Notes under the pieces: model-generated
What the model saw: the letters and a program-made list of their open reading frames with translations, nothing else
What the model was told of the DNA's origin: nothing
Database searches by the model: none
Assembly (NCBI RefSeq): GCF_900199435.1
Contig: NZ_OAML01000003.1
Coordinates: 1,629,166-1,693,165, forward strand
Source of the DNA: Pygmaiobacter massiliensis
GTDB lineage: Bacteria; Bacillota; Clostridia; Oscillospirales; Ruminococcaceae
Length of the DNA: 64,000 bases
Direction of reading: 5' to 3'
Position numbers and translations under genes: made by a program
Part shown: piece by piece, positions 56,647 through 64,000 of the stretch
Position numbering within the stretch: the stretch's first letter is position 1
Layout of the letters: every line of letters starts with the position of its first letter

Positions 56647-59106
56647 ATGGCCGACCTTTTGTATGTAGACCAGGAGCACGGCGAAACCGTTTACAGGATT
56701 GTGGACGCGCAAAACCGAAGCACAATCCTGCGTCCCAGGGATTTCCTCGGAGATCTCCCGGCCCACTTTCCCTTTGTTCAAGAATCTGGCAAACCGAACG
56801 TCCGAGATTCCTTTGGTACACCTTACAAAGTGAATGGGCAAGACTGGCTGCTGTCGGTGGAAGTGATGCCGACGGAAGACGGCACGCTGGAGAAATACGT
56901 CCTGTGCATTGACCCCGAAAATCCTCTTTCACGCCAACGGCTGCCGGAAGAAGAGTTTCGGGATTTTGTAAAAAGAATCTACCGGCCAGGGCAGGAGCTA
57001 AGGGCCGGGGAACAGCAGTTTTTGGAACAGGCCGAGTTTGATGCTCTGCTCAAATCGTCCGAGCAATGGATTGACGTGTCCGGCTATACGCTGCGTAACG
57101 TTACGATTACCGAGATAGCCCAGGACATGGACTTTTCCGGGGCGAGTTTTCAGCACTGCACCTTTACCGATTGCACACCCCAAAATGCGGCGTTTGACAA
57201 CTCACAATTTCGCGGCTGCGTATTTGAAGACGTGAAGATTGATACGAGCAGCTTTGCTGCGGCCAAGTTTGACGAAACCATCTTTTCTGGTTGCAGCTTT
57301 AAAGAAGCCAGCTTTCGGGGGGCAGAGCTGCACGGTGTTGCTTTCAATGAAACGGTGCTGGACGGTGCCGACATGACCGATGCAGTCATGAGCCGTATGC
57401 ACTTTCGAGCCATGCAGGCTTCAGCGCTGAAGGGCATGGATACCGTGTCCATTGAAAAGGATAACCCGGATTTAATCGAGGCTGCCGAGCAGCGCCGGTT
57501 AGTATACCAGATGCTGGGCACCCCCGATGCAGCGTTTTATGGGAAAATCGAATATCTCACCGGCGAGGTCGAGGTATTCAACAATAAAACACAGTATTTG
57601 TTGAGAGTGGGGGAGAACGAGCAGACCGGGATTTCGTTTGAGGCTGCACGGATTACTTCCAAAGAGTATGAAGCACTTCGGACAGCTCCAGCAGAAGCAG
57701 AAAGATTAGAAAAGAGGACTACTACCATGAATCAACAGCAATCCAATTATATGCCCAAAGCACCGGCCAACAAAGCAAGCACGCTACGGCCCGGTTCTAT
57801 GCTGTTTGCAAAGCTGACGATGGAAAGTGCATCTTTTGATAAGCGTGACAAAATCTTTGTTGTGAAAGAAGTAAGAGGCGACGGCAGCTTTACGGCATAT
57901 CGAGTAACGAGTTCACCGAAAAGGGCAGAAGACCCCGATGCGCTCGCGGTTACACCCGATACGGTGAATAAGCTGGTAAAGGCCAGCAGCATCAAGACGG
58001 ATAAGGAATATTTGTTCCCTGCAACCTATCCTTTCGTCAAGCTGCATGGTGTCATTACCCCGGCGCAAATCACCGAGCTAATGCTTCTCCAGGAGAGCTA
58101 TAAAGAAAAAAATGAAATCAAGGTTATGGAAGTGGCCGAGCCGGTCACAGATAACAAAGACGAAATCAAAGAAGCCGTCAAGGATATGCTGAATGATTTT
58201 CGGCGTGACCCGAAGTTAATCATGGAGTATCTCGCCTTCAGCGCAAAGTTTTATCGCTATTCGGCTAAAAACTGCCTTAGAATTTATGCCCAGAACCCCT
58301 ATGCAACCTTTGTCGGCTCTAAAAAGCAATTCCGTGAGCTGGGCTACCAGGTGAACCGTGACGCGAAAAAGATTGAAATTCTGCGCCCGGAGAAGAGAGA
58401 ATTTTTCGCACGCAATCACGAGCTGGTGCCAGTTACATATGCCACTCCGGCAGAAAAGAAAGCTATCTTTGCAAAAGAAATCCAGGTGGTGGTAAAGACC
58501 TACTTTAAGGGCGCGGATATTTACGATATTTCTCAAACGAATTGCCCGCCGAGCGATTATCCCAAAGTCTTTGACATGGGCTACAAGAGCAGCCAGCACG
58601 CCGAGCTGTTTGAAAACATGAAGCAGCTTTCGGAAATGTCGGGCGTGCCGGTGAAGCTGAAGGAGCTGGATTCTATCTCGCTGGGCGGGTACTATGACCC
58701 GAATGAGAACACAATTACCATTAACAGCCGGTTTGATGATTCGCAGCGTCTGAACGTGATGTGCCACGAATATGCCCACGCGCTGCTGCATCGAACCTCT
58801 ACGCAGTCCAAAGAGGTGAAAGAGTTTGAAGCGCAATGCCTGGCGAATATGCTGCAAAAGAGATTTGGCCTGGAGCTTTCGGCAGGGGAAGTGGCGTACA
58901 TGGCAGATTACAGCCGAAAGGCAGAAAAGAACGAAAAATTCAATCTCGACGATTCCTTAGACCGTGTGCAAAAACAGCTGCGATATATCAATAAGCGAGT
59001 AGAGCTTCAGCACGAGATTGCCCAGGAGCCGGAGCTTGCACAGCAGAAGGAATTGCAGAAGCCTCTGGCCTTGCCGGTTGAGCCGGATTTTCCCCAGAGC
59101 CGATAA
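56647..59106 (+). CDS. Pentapeptide-repeat / ArdC-like / HEXXH fusion protein, candidate anti-defence factor
   Basis: An 819-residue protein. Residues ~1-140 form an uncharacterised front domain. Residues ~150-265 are pentapeptide repeats with A/S/CxF periodicity (DMDFSGASFQHCTFTDCTPQ, FRGAELHGVAFNETVLDGAD). After a linker, residues ~510-600 match the ArdC N-terminal domain (FSAKFYRYSAKNCLRIYAQN, ATFVGSKKQFRELGY). Residues ~690-760 are a zinc-metalloprotease-like domain with His707-Glu-Tyr-Ala-His711. ArdC proteins block restriction; pentapeptide folds can mimic DNA. AAGGAGGAAAAAAG gives a strong ribosome-binding site. Confidence 0.75.
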   Translation: MADLLYVDQEHGETVYRIVDAQNRSTILRPRDFLGDLPAHFPFVQESGKPNVRDSFGTPYKVNGQDWLLSVEVMPTEDGTLEKYVLCIDPENPLSRQRLPEEEFRDFVKRIYRPGQELRAGEQQFLEQAEFDALLKSSEQWIDVSGYTLRNVTITEIAQDMDFSGASFQHCTFTDCTPQNAAFDNSQFRGCVFEDVKIDTSSFAAAKFDETIFSGCSFKEASFRGAELHGVAFNETVLDGADMTDAVMSRMHFRAMQASALKGMDTVSIEKDNPDLIEAAEQRRLVYQMLGTPDAAFYGKIEYLTGEVEVFNNKTQYLLRVGENEQTGISFEAARITSKEYEALRTAPAEAERLEKRTTTMNQQQSNYMPKAPANKASTLRPGSMLFAKLTMESASFDKRDKIFVVKEVRGDGSFTAYRVTSSPKRAEDPDALAVTPDTVNKLVKASSIKTDKEYLFPATYPFVKLHGVITPAQITELMLLQESYKEKNEIKVMEVAEPVTDNKDEIKEAVKDMLNDFRRDPKLIMEYLAFSAKFYRYSAKNCLRIYAQNPYATFVGSKKQFRELGYQVNRDAKKIEILRPEKREFFARNHELVPVTYATPAEKKAIFAKEIQVVVKTYFKGADIYDISQTNCPPSDYPKVFDMGYKSSQHAELFENMKQLSEMSGVPVKLKELDSISLGGYYDPNENTITINSRFDDSQRLNVMCHEYAHALLHRTSTQSKEVKEFEAQCLANMLQKRFGLELSAGEVAYMADYSRKAEKNEKFNLDDSLDRVQKQLRYINKRVELQHEIAQEPELAQQKELQKPLALPVEPDFPQSR

Positions 59107-59143
59107 GGGGGTGGTCGAACAGAAAAAGGAAAGGTGATGTAGT

Positions 59144-60979
59144 TTGAATTATACAAAAGGTCAGAAGTGGACAGCCGTTGTGCTGTCTTTTTTTATGGTC
59201 TATCTGGGCTTAACGTTCTTGTTTGGCATAGAAAGCATTGCCTCGGCTGCACAGCCGGGGCAAGCCTTCCTTGACCGTTTACCTGTCTTGTGGCCGTTAA
59301 AGCTCGTCATGGGGCTGCTGGCGGCCTTTGTGGTGTCGCTGCTCTTTACAAGTAAGCTGAATATTAAGGCGGTAAAGGTAGGCGACGGCCAGCACGGCAA
59401 TGCAGCCTATATGAACAAGGAAGAACAAGCAGAAGTGTATAGAAAGGTGCAGATGGGGCAGGAGAAAGAGCCGGGTGTTTTGGTGGGCACAGAAAAAGGT
59501 TGTTGGGGTGTAGATATATCTGATAATAACCTCTTGCTTTTAGCCCCACCAGGCGGCGGTAAGACAACACAAAACTACATTCCCACGATTGTATATAACA
59601 TTGCAGTACAGCGTAATACCGGCTATGGTGCGTCAATGCTGATAACCGATGTGAAAGGGCAGCTCTACAATACTACTGCCAGAACCGCACAAGAAGCAGG
59701 TTATCGCACATTGGTTTTGAATTTTCGTGATGTTTTATCAGGTGTATGGTTTAATCCACTCTATAAAGTGAATGAGGCGATGGAACAATATAAGGCGGCC
59801 ACTGACCCGATGCAGCAAGCCATTAGCTACGGTATGGCCGAGCGATATGCGAAAGTCTGTGCAGCTTCTCTGGTCGATAACATGGGGGACGCAAACAGCA
59901 AATCGTCGGCCAGTGATTACTTTGACGAAACGGCCAAAGGATTGATTACCGGCCTTATTTTGCTGGTGTCAGAATATGGGGTGCCCAACGAGCGGCATTT
60001 GATTTCTGTTTTTAATTTACTGCTAGAGCTAAACGGCCAACAGGCAGGGAAAGGCGGGATAAAAGAACAAATGAATCAAAAAAGCCGTCTGGCCATCGTG
60101 ATGGAAGATATTGATAACGAAAGAATCAAGCGCTATGTGGGTGCGGTCATGAGCGCTGACAGCCGGACTTCGATGAACGTTTTTTCCTCTGCGCTCGGCA
60201 AGCTCACGAAGTTTATTGACGCAGAGGTAGAGCAAATGATTTGCCAGCACTCACCAGAGCTTTCCGTTAACGATTTTATGGAACAACCGACAATTATTTA
60301 TATTATCTGTCCAGACGAAAACACAACCCGTCATTTTCTTGCGGCACTGTTTATTCGCTTCTTTGCCAATGACTTAATAGAAACGGCAGAGAACAAATAT
60401 AGAGGTGTGCTGCCGCGCAAGGTTCTCTTCATGCTGGACGAGTTCGGTAATATGCCGGTGATTCAAGATGTAGATGTGCTGTTCGCAGCAATCCGCAGCC
60501 GTGGTGTGCGCATTATGATTGCACTCCAGAGCTATTCGCAGCTCTACAAAAGCTACTCGCGCGAAAAAGCAGAAATCATCAAGGACACCTGCCAGATGGT
60601 CATGTTTACATTTTGCTCGCCCAGCTCCCAGCAGACGGCAGAATCTCTTTCCAAAATGCTGGGCAATGAAACGGTGCTGACCGGCAGCGTATCCTATAAC
60701 CAGGGCCGTGCCAGCAGCACAAGTAGTATGGTGGGCAAGCCTCTTGTTTCGCCCGCAGAAATGGTACTAATCCCATGGGGAACATGGGTATTAATGAAAG
60801 CCGGTCATAAGCCGATGCGAAGCCACATGTTGCCGTATGGACAGTTTTTGTCACTACCTACCTCACTAGAACAGTTAACGCCAAAGCCTTATACTACGGT
60901 ATGTGTTAGCACTACCGATACAATCATTGGCCGTGCTAAAGACAAAGAAGTTTACTTGCAGAAAGGAATGTTTGACTAA
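59144..60979 (+). CDS. virD4: VirD4/TraG-type coupling protein
   Basis: A 611-residue coupling ATPase that delivers the relaxase-DNA complex to the secretion channel. Two N-terminal helices (~12-30 and ~50-70) precede the ATPase domain: Walker A is LLLAPPGGGKTTQN with Lys140, Walker B is VLFMLDEFGNMP. Other conserved motifs are ITDVKGQLY and MIALQSYSQLY. The start is the TTG at 59144 with AAAGGTG at 59128. It ends with an overlap of 1 bp (TAATG) with the next gene. Confidence 0.93.
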   Translation: MNYTKGQKWTAVVLSFFMVYLGLTFLFGIESIASAAQPGQAFLDRLPVLWPLKLVMGLLAAFVVSLLFTSKLNIKAVKVGDGQHGNAAYMNKEEQAEVYRKVQMGQEKEPGVLVGTEKGCWGVDISDNNLLLLAPPGGGKTTQNYIPTIVYNIAVQRNTGYGASMLITDVKGQLYNTTARTAQEAGYRTLVLNFRDVLSGVWFNPLYKVNEAMEQYKAATDPMQQAISYGMAERYAKVCAASLVDNMGDANSKSSASDYFDETAKGLITGLILLVSEYGVPNERHLISVFNLLLELNGQQAGKGGIKEQMNQKSRLAIVMEDIDNERIKRYVGAVMSADSRTSMNVFSSALGKLTKFIDAEVEQMICQHSPELSVNDFMEQPTIIYIICPDENTTRHFLAALFIRFFANDLIETAENKYRGVLPRKVLFMLDEFGNMPVIQDVDVLFAAIRSRGVRIMIALQSYSQLYKSYSREKAEIIKDTCQMVMFTFCSPSSQQTAESLSKMLGNETVLTGSVSYNQGRASSTSSMVGKPLVSPAEMVLIPWGTWVLMKAGHKPMRSHMLPYGQFLSLPTSLEQLTPKPYTTVCVSTTDTIIGRAKDKEVYLQKGMFD

Positions 60980-61221
60980 TGCCAAAAAAAGACAGGAGCG
61001 CCGCCGGTGGCTCGTTATGTGTATCTCTCACGCCGGAAGAAATGGAGTTTCTAAAAATGACGTGCGCGCAGCTGCACACGTCCCAAAACGCAACAGCAAG
61101 GCTGTTCCTGGCCTATGTGATGCACGCCAACCGAGAAGATTTTCTCCAGTGGGTGGAAGAAAACGTGATTTTCAGAGGCAATCGAATCATTGGGAGCATT
61201 AAGGGGAAAGAAGAGAAGTAA
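60979..61221 (+). CDS. Small protein coupled to VirD4
   Basis: An 80-residue basic protein (MPKKDRSAAGGSLCVSLTPE, EMEFLKMTCAQLHTSQNATA) with a possible ribbon-helix-helix-like N-terminal half. Translational coupling to VirD4 (TAATG) suggests a role in transfer or its control. I do not recognise a named family. A terminator follows after 8 bp, closing the conjugation transcript. Confidence 0.55.
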   Translation: MPKKDRSAAGGSLCVSLTPEEMEFLKMTCAQLHTSQNATARLFLAYVMHANREDFLQWVEENVIFRGNRIIGSIKGKEEK

Positions 61222-61228
61222 CAAAAGA

Positions 61229-61262
61229 GGGCAGACACCAAAAGCGGTGCCTGCCCTTTTAT
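61229..61262 (+). terminator. Terminator closing the conjugation gene block
   Basis: GGGCAG-CACC and GGTG-CTGCCC arms with one internal mismatch, then TTTTATTTTTT. Confidence 0.82.
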
Positions 61263-61286
61263 TTTTTGAGGAAAGGAGGATATACC

Positions 61287-62027
61287 ATGAAACTGCGGAT
61301 ACCGAATGAATTGCTGAATATGAAGCTGAAGCCCAACGAGCTGAAGGTCTTTGTTTGTTTGATGCGCTGCCAGAGCGAGAAAGGGGTTGCCATTGTCCGT
61401 GCGAAGCGCATTGCGGAGATTTGCCATATCAGCCAGAAGACCGTTTACAAGGCCATTGAAGGGCTGTGCAACGTGGGCCTCATACGCCTCTCTCACCGCT
61501 ACAACTACGACGGCCAGTACATTGCGAACCGTTATGAGCTGGTGCAGCTGTCGGGCGGCTGGTTCGAGCTGGGAATGCAGCAAGAGCCACTGGCAATGTC
61601 GGCCACTACCTTTATGGTATATCTGTACCTTCTTCGCTGCAAAGGAAAGAGCGGGAAAGCATTTCCCTCGCTGCGGAAGATGCAGGAAGTGCTTGGAATC
61701 TGTCGCAACACTGTAATCCAGGCAATTAAGAATTTGATAGGATTGAAGCTGCTGGTGAGAGCTGCGCTCCGTGCCGGCAAGCACAACCTTTATCTATTGG
61801 CGTTTCGTATCCAGGAAAAGAAAAGAAGCACAGCAGGCAAGCTGTGCTTCAGTAACAGGAACAAAGCAGGGTGTGAGCGACTGCTCTGTGATTTCATCTT
61901 ATCGCGTTCGCGCTTCGTTGTCAACAAGACACGAGAACAAATCGTTTCTTTGTGTCAAAGGGTGGTTCATTTTTTACACAACAGTTCCTTGACCCACCCT
62001 GTTTACAGTAAAGAAAAAAATCTATAG
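61287..62027 (+). CDS. Protein with two winged-helix domains, replication or regulation
   Basis: A 246-residue basic protein with two winged-helix-like domains: residues ~1-80 (LKPNELKVFVCLMRCQSEKG, ISQKTVYKAIEGLCNVGLI) and ~95-175 (AFPSLRKMQEVLGICRNTVI). Such tandem domains occur in replication-initiation and replication-associated proteins of Firmicutes elements. GAAAGGAGG at 61271 fixes the start. The last ~60 residues are Cys/Arg-rich with no domain, and a stable hairpin (61825-61850) lies in the DNA at their beginning, so the original gene may have ended earlier. Confidence 0.65.
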   Translation: MKLRIPNELLNMKLKPNELKVFVCLMRCQSEKGVAIVRAKRIAEICHISQKTVYKAIEGLCNVGLIRLSHRYNYDGQYIANRYELVQLSGGWFELGMQQEPLAMSATTFMVYLYLLRCKGKSGKAFPSLRKMQEVLGICRNTVIQAIKNLIGLKLLVRAALRAGKHNLYLLAFRIQEKKRSTAGKLCFSNRNKAGCERLLCDFILSRSRFVVNKTREQIVSLCQRVVHFLHNSSLTHPVYSKEKNL

Positions 62028-62329
62028 CTAAGAATATAGAGCTATGCTATATGTCTTAGTATATCTAACTCTTGTACACATTGTATACTTTAGAGCGACG
62101 GCCGCGCACGGATCAGTTGCGGTTATTTGGCGATATGCACAAAGATACCAAAAGAAAAAACAACAATCTCCGGGGGCGCGGGGCACTCCCCGCAACCAAA
62201 GCGACGATAGCCGCCTGGTAGGGTTTCCACCGACAGGTGGAAAGACGTGCAGCAGTAACCTGTTGAAGAATTAAAAGTGTTTGAAAGAGTGCAAGATGTG
62301 CTATAATTACCATACTTGGAGGTGGAGAA
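62028..62329. other. Non-coding stretch with three inverted repeats
   Basis: No credible gene. It contains CTAAGAATATAG (62028-62039) facing CTATATGTCTTAG (62047-62059), GCGGGG-CACT-CCCCGC (62178-62193) and TTTCCACC-GACA-GGTGGAAA (62224-62243), then a likely Fic promoter with TTGAAA at 62281 and TATAAT at 62302-62307. The hairpin cluster next to a winged-helix protein suggests a replication origin or a small RNA. Confidence 0.45.
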
Positions 62330-63127
62330 ATGCCGACGTACAATGAAGTAGTATCCTTTTGGCAAAATAAGCGAGCTTCGGGAGAGGCTACAATTGAGCA
62401 ACACCTCGATAGCTTTCGAGTTTTATTTGCTTACCATTCCGGCAAAATCGAAAATGATGAAGTGAACTATCACGATACCAGAGAGATTTTTGAGAATGGG
62501 AAAGTGCAGAATTATACTGGCTCGCCCAGAGCGCTGTTTGAGCAGCAGAATCAAAAACTTTGCTATGACTTTTTGAAAGACAAGATAGAAAACAGAGAGC
62601 CGTTGACGCTCCAGCTTATCAAAGAAATTCATTTAACGCTGACAGCCGGAACCTTTGATGAACGACGCTTCATTGAAAACGGTGAACGCCCAGGAGAGTT
62701 TAAGAAACATGACTATGTTACCGGGGTGCTGGAAGTGGGAGCTGCCGCAGAGGACGTGGAAATGGAGCTGCAAGACCTGCTGGAAGAAGTGAACAACTAC
62801 CAGGGCAACAACCGGCTGACCGCCGCAGCGTATTTCCATGCGCGATTTGAAAACATTCACCCTTTTGCAGACGGCAACGGTCGAGTAGGCCGGACGCTTA
62901 TGAATTACTATTTGCTGATTCATAATTTCCCACCGCTCATTGTGTATGAAGAGGACAAGAAAATATACTTTGAATGTTTGCAACGGTTTGATGAAGAAGA
63001 AGAGTTGCAGCCGTTGACACGTTTTCTCGCTTACGAAGCAGAAAAGACATGGACGAAAGCCTGGGAGCTGGAGCAGAAGCGGCAGGTGCAGCATCGGTCA
63101 CTAGAAGAACATATGATTGATCGATAG
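62330..63127 (+). CDS. Fic-domain protein with N-terminal inhibitory helix
   Basis: A 265-residue nucleotidyl-transferase of the Fic fold. The catalytic motif HPFADGNGRVGR starts at His177. Before the core, residues 37-42 read SGKIEN, matching the (S/T)xxxE(G/N) inhibitory helix of class II Fic enzymes, so it should be autoinhibited until the helix moves. It would AMPylate a target, commonly GyrB, ParE or EF-Tu in other systems; the target here is unknown. GGAGGTGGAG precedes the ATG. No separate antitoxin is seen, in line with the built-in inhibitor. Confidence 0.88.
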   Translation: MPTYNEVVSFWQNKRASGEATIEQHLDSFRVLFAYHSGKIENDEVNYHDTREIFENGKVQNYTGSPRALFEQQNQKLCYDFLKDKIENREPLTLQLIKEIHLTLTAGTFDERRFIENGERPGEFKKHDYVTGVLEVGAAAEDVEMELQDLLEEVNNYQGNNRLTAAAYFHARFENIHPFADGNGRVGRTLMNYYLLIHNFPPLIVYEEDKKIYFECLQRFDEEEELQPLTRFLAYEAEKTWTKAWELEQKRQVQHRSLEEHMIDR

Positions 63128-63135
63128 ATAAAATT

Positions 63136-63175
63136 AAAAGAGTGGGTGCAGCCGTTGGCTAGCCCCACTCTTTTT
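63136..63175 (+). terminator. Terminator after the Fic gene
   Basis: AAAAGAGTGGG (63136-63146) pairs with CCCACTCTTTT (63164-63174). Confidence 0.85.
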
Positions 63176-63233
63176 GTTTGCTATAAGTAGAAGGAAAAAA
63201 TTACTTATGCTATAATAAATTAAGGAGTAGTTT

Positions 63234-63698
63234 ATGAAAAGATTTATGATAAAGTTAGGAAACAAGCTTTTACAACTATGTTCAGACGATGCGAAATGTA
63301 AGAAGAAGCAACAAGCTTACAATAGTTTGATGCTAGAGTATAGTAAAAAAGAAACAGAAGAGCTGGATTTTTTATATGTGAGTACAAAAGCAAATTATGA
63401 GGCGAAGAAAAACTTTCTCTCCTATTTTTCTGTTTCGGTTTTAATAACTGGTTTTATTGGAATCTGGGGATTTTTGTTTGAAGTGATAGGAAAAATGATA
63501 CAATTTTATCAGACCTTTTCTGCAAGTGAGAGAGTACTGATGCAATGCTGTCTATATCTCGTGATTTTCTTAACGCTATTAGTGGCGGTTGTCATCACAG
63601 TAATCATTGGCATAAATGTAAAGGAGCTAAAAAAGTTGCAGGAGAGATTATTAATGATTGAGATTGCGAGAAAAAGGAAAGACTGTTCATGTTCATAA
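63234..63698 (+). CDS. AT-rich membrane protein of unknown function
   Basis: A 154-residue protein with a coiled N-terminal half (CKKKQQAYNSLMLEYSKKET), two membrane helices (~64-86 and ~100-126) and a basic coiled tail (VKELKKLQERLLMIEIARKR). TTAAGGAG precedes the ATG. It overlaps the next gene by 10 bp. Its AT content is among the highest in the window. No family is recognised; the pair could be an abortive-infection-like or surface system, but no evidence decides this. Confidence 0.55.
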   Translation: MKRFMIKLGNKLLQLCSDDAKCKKKQQAYNSLMLEYSKKETEELDFLYVSTKANYEAKKNFLSYFSVSVLITGFIGIWGFLFEVIGKMIQFYQTFSASERVLMQCCLYLVIFLTLLVAVVITVIIGINVKELKKLQERLLMIEIARKRKDCSCS

Positions 63699-64000
63699 GA
63701 ATAGGAAAACAAATTTGGAAAGAAGTTATCTATGCACTTGCGCTTTTGATATATTTGTTCAATTTGCAACAATTAAATAAGAAGCTTGTCGCTCAAAACT
63801 TATCCAGTGTTGAAATAGTAATGTATAATAATTTCGAGCCCCTTAAATATTTCGGGGGAGCGTTCGTTTTCTTTGCAATGGGAATTTTTATGGCTTATCT
63901 AGTTATAAAGCGGATGAAAGAAGACATACACAACCCTTATGAAATGCTTATAGGGGCTGCGGAGTTGTTAATACTACTTATACTCTTGATTATGATAATT
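63689..64000 (+). CDS. Membrane protein, partial at the window end
   Basis: The frame from the ATG at 63689 stays open to the last base (104 codons) and encodes MFIRIGKQIWKEVIYALALL, followed by further hydrophobic segments around residues 53-72 and 91-104. It overlaps the preceding gene, suggesting a two-gene unit. AAAAGGAAAG lies upstream. Its identity cannot be judged without the rest of the sequence. Confidence 0.5.
   Translation, partial: MFIRIGKQIWKEVIYALALLIYLFNLQQLNKKLVAQNLSSVEIVMYNNFEPLKYFGGAFVFFAMGIFMAYLVIKRMKEDIHNPYEMLIGAAELLILLILLIMII

Larger units (their letters stand above)
24265..64000. mobile_element. Integrative conjugative element, left end and at least 39.7 kb (right end beyond window)
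   Basis: It begins at a tRNA-Val 3' fragment next to a tyrosine integrase and continues with partition, Tad pilus, primase, VirB-like secretion, oriT, MOBP relaxase and VirD4 genes. No second copy of the 45-bp att sequence and no return to clear housekeeping genes is seen before base 64000. Gene order, strand bias (nearly all plus) and a private palindrome family support one element. The tail (63.2-64.0 kb) is AT-rich and holds small membrane proteins. Confidence 0.9.

Noticed and set aside
62044-62274. 76-codon open frame between the winged-helix gene and Fic
   Set aside because: No ribosome-binding site, runs through three hairpins, and the peptide has no coherent composition.
1-64000. CRISPR array, rRNA genes or complete insertion sequences
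   Set aside because: No regularly spaced short repeats with unique spacers, no rRNA-like sequence and no transposase gene were found on either strand.

Overview
The window looks like the chromosome of a strictly anaerobic, endospore-forming Clostridia member, most likely Oscillospirales/Ruminococcaceae. The reasons are a Gram-positive type PyrK/PyrD pair, a three-component NADH-linked [FeFe] hydrogenase, a SpoIIQ-like LytM protein, and a tyrosine-recombinase element carrying a Firmicutes-style conjugation module. This placement is an inference from gene content, not from a marker gene.

Bases 1-5.6 kb hold a pyrimidine operon (carB end, pyrK, pyrD, pyrF, pyrE, pyrB). It is interrupted after carB by a 112-bp tandem repeat and ends with an aspartate carbamoyltransferase that carries a PyrI-type zinc tail. 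An HU gene follows. From 6.3 to 11.0 kb lies a heavily deleted prophage: an S24-family repressor with operator-like sites, the start of a terminase joined to the end of a portal gene, and an amidase/holin lysis cassette. Next come a large PAS/GGDEF/EAL protein (11.3-14.8 kb), a pseudouridine degradation pair psuK-psuG on the minus strand, a SpoIIQ-like M23 protein, and the hydrogenase operon (18.1-22.6 kb) with a well-formed promoter and a downstream dyad. Two small membrane or surface proteins complete the chromosomal part.

At 24,265-24,309 a 45-bp fragment of a minus-strand tRNA-Val(CAC), running from the anticodon loop to CCA, sits beside a tyrosine integrase. This is the left attachment site of an integrative conjugative element that fills the rest of the window; its right end is not reached. 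The element carries an integrase with an inserted XRE helix-turn-helix, ParA and ParB, and a complete Tad/Flp pilus locus: TadZ-like proteins, the TadA ATPase, TadB, TadC, TadE-like pseudopilins, Flp-like pilin, prepilin peptidase and CpaB. Within that locus is an 1806-residue secreted protein with a C-type-lectin-like region. A DUF3991/TOPRIM primase, a VirB2/B6/B3/B4-type secretion module with a cell-wall M23 hydrolase, a probable oriT with an IncP-like TATCCTG nic motif, a ribbon-helix-helix accessory protein, a MOBP relaxase and a VirD4 coupling protein follow. Accessory genes include a pentapeptide-repeat/ArdC-like/HEXXH fusion, an autoinhibited Fic protein and several membrane proteins.

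The most unusual signal is a 15-bp dyad, GGGAC(A/C)A-N-T(T/G)GTCCC, usually with GGCT/AGCC flanks. It occurs eleven times between 25.6 and 48.4 kb, in and around parA/parB and the Tad and conjugation genes and nowhere else in the window. Its arms change together, and four copies are inside coding sequence. It is a candidate partition centromere or element-wide operator that also serves as a terminator in places. The second is the coupling of a full Tad pilus with a lectin-like giant protein to a conjugation machine, which may serve recipient attachment.
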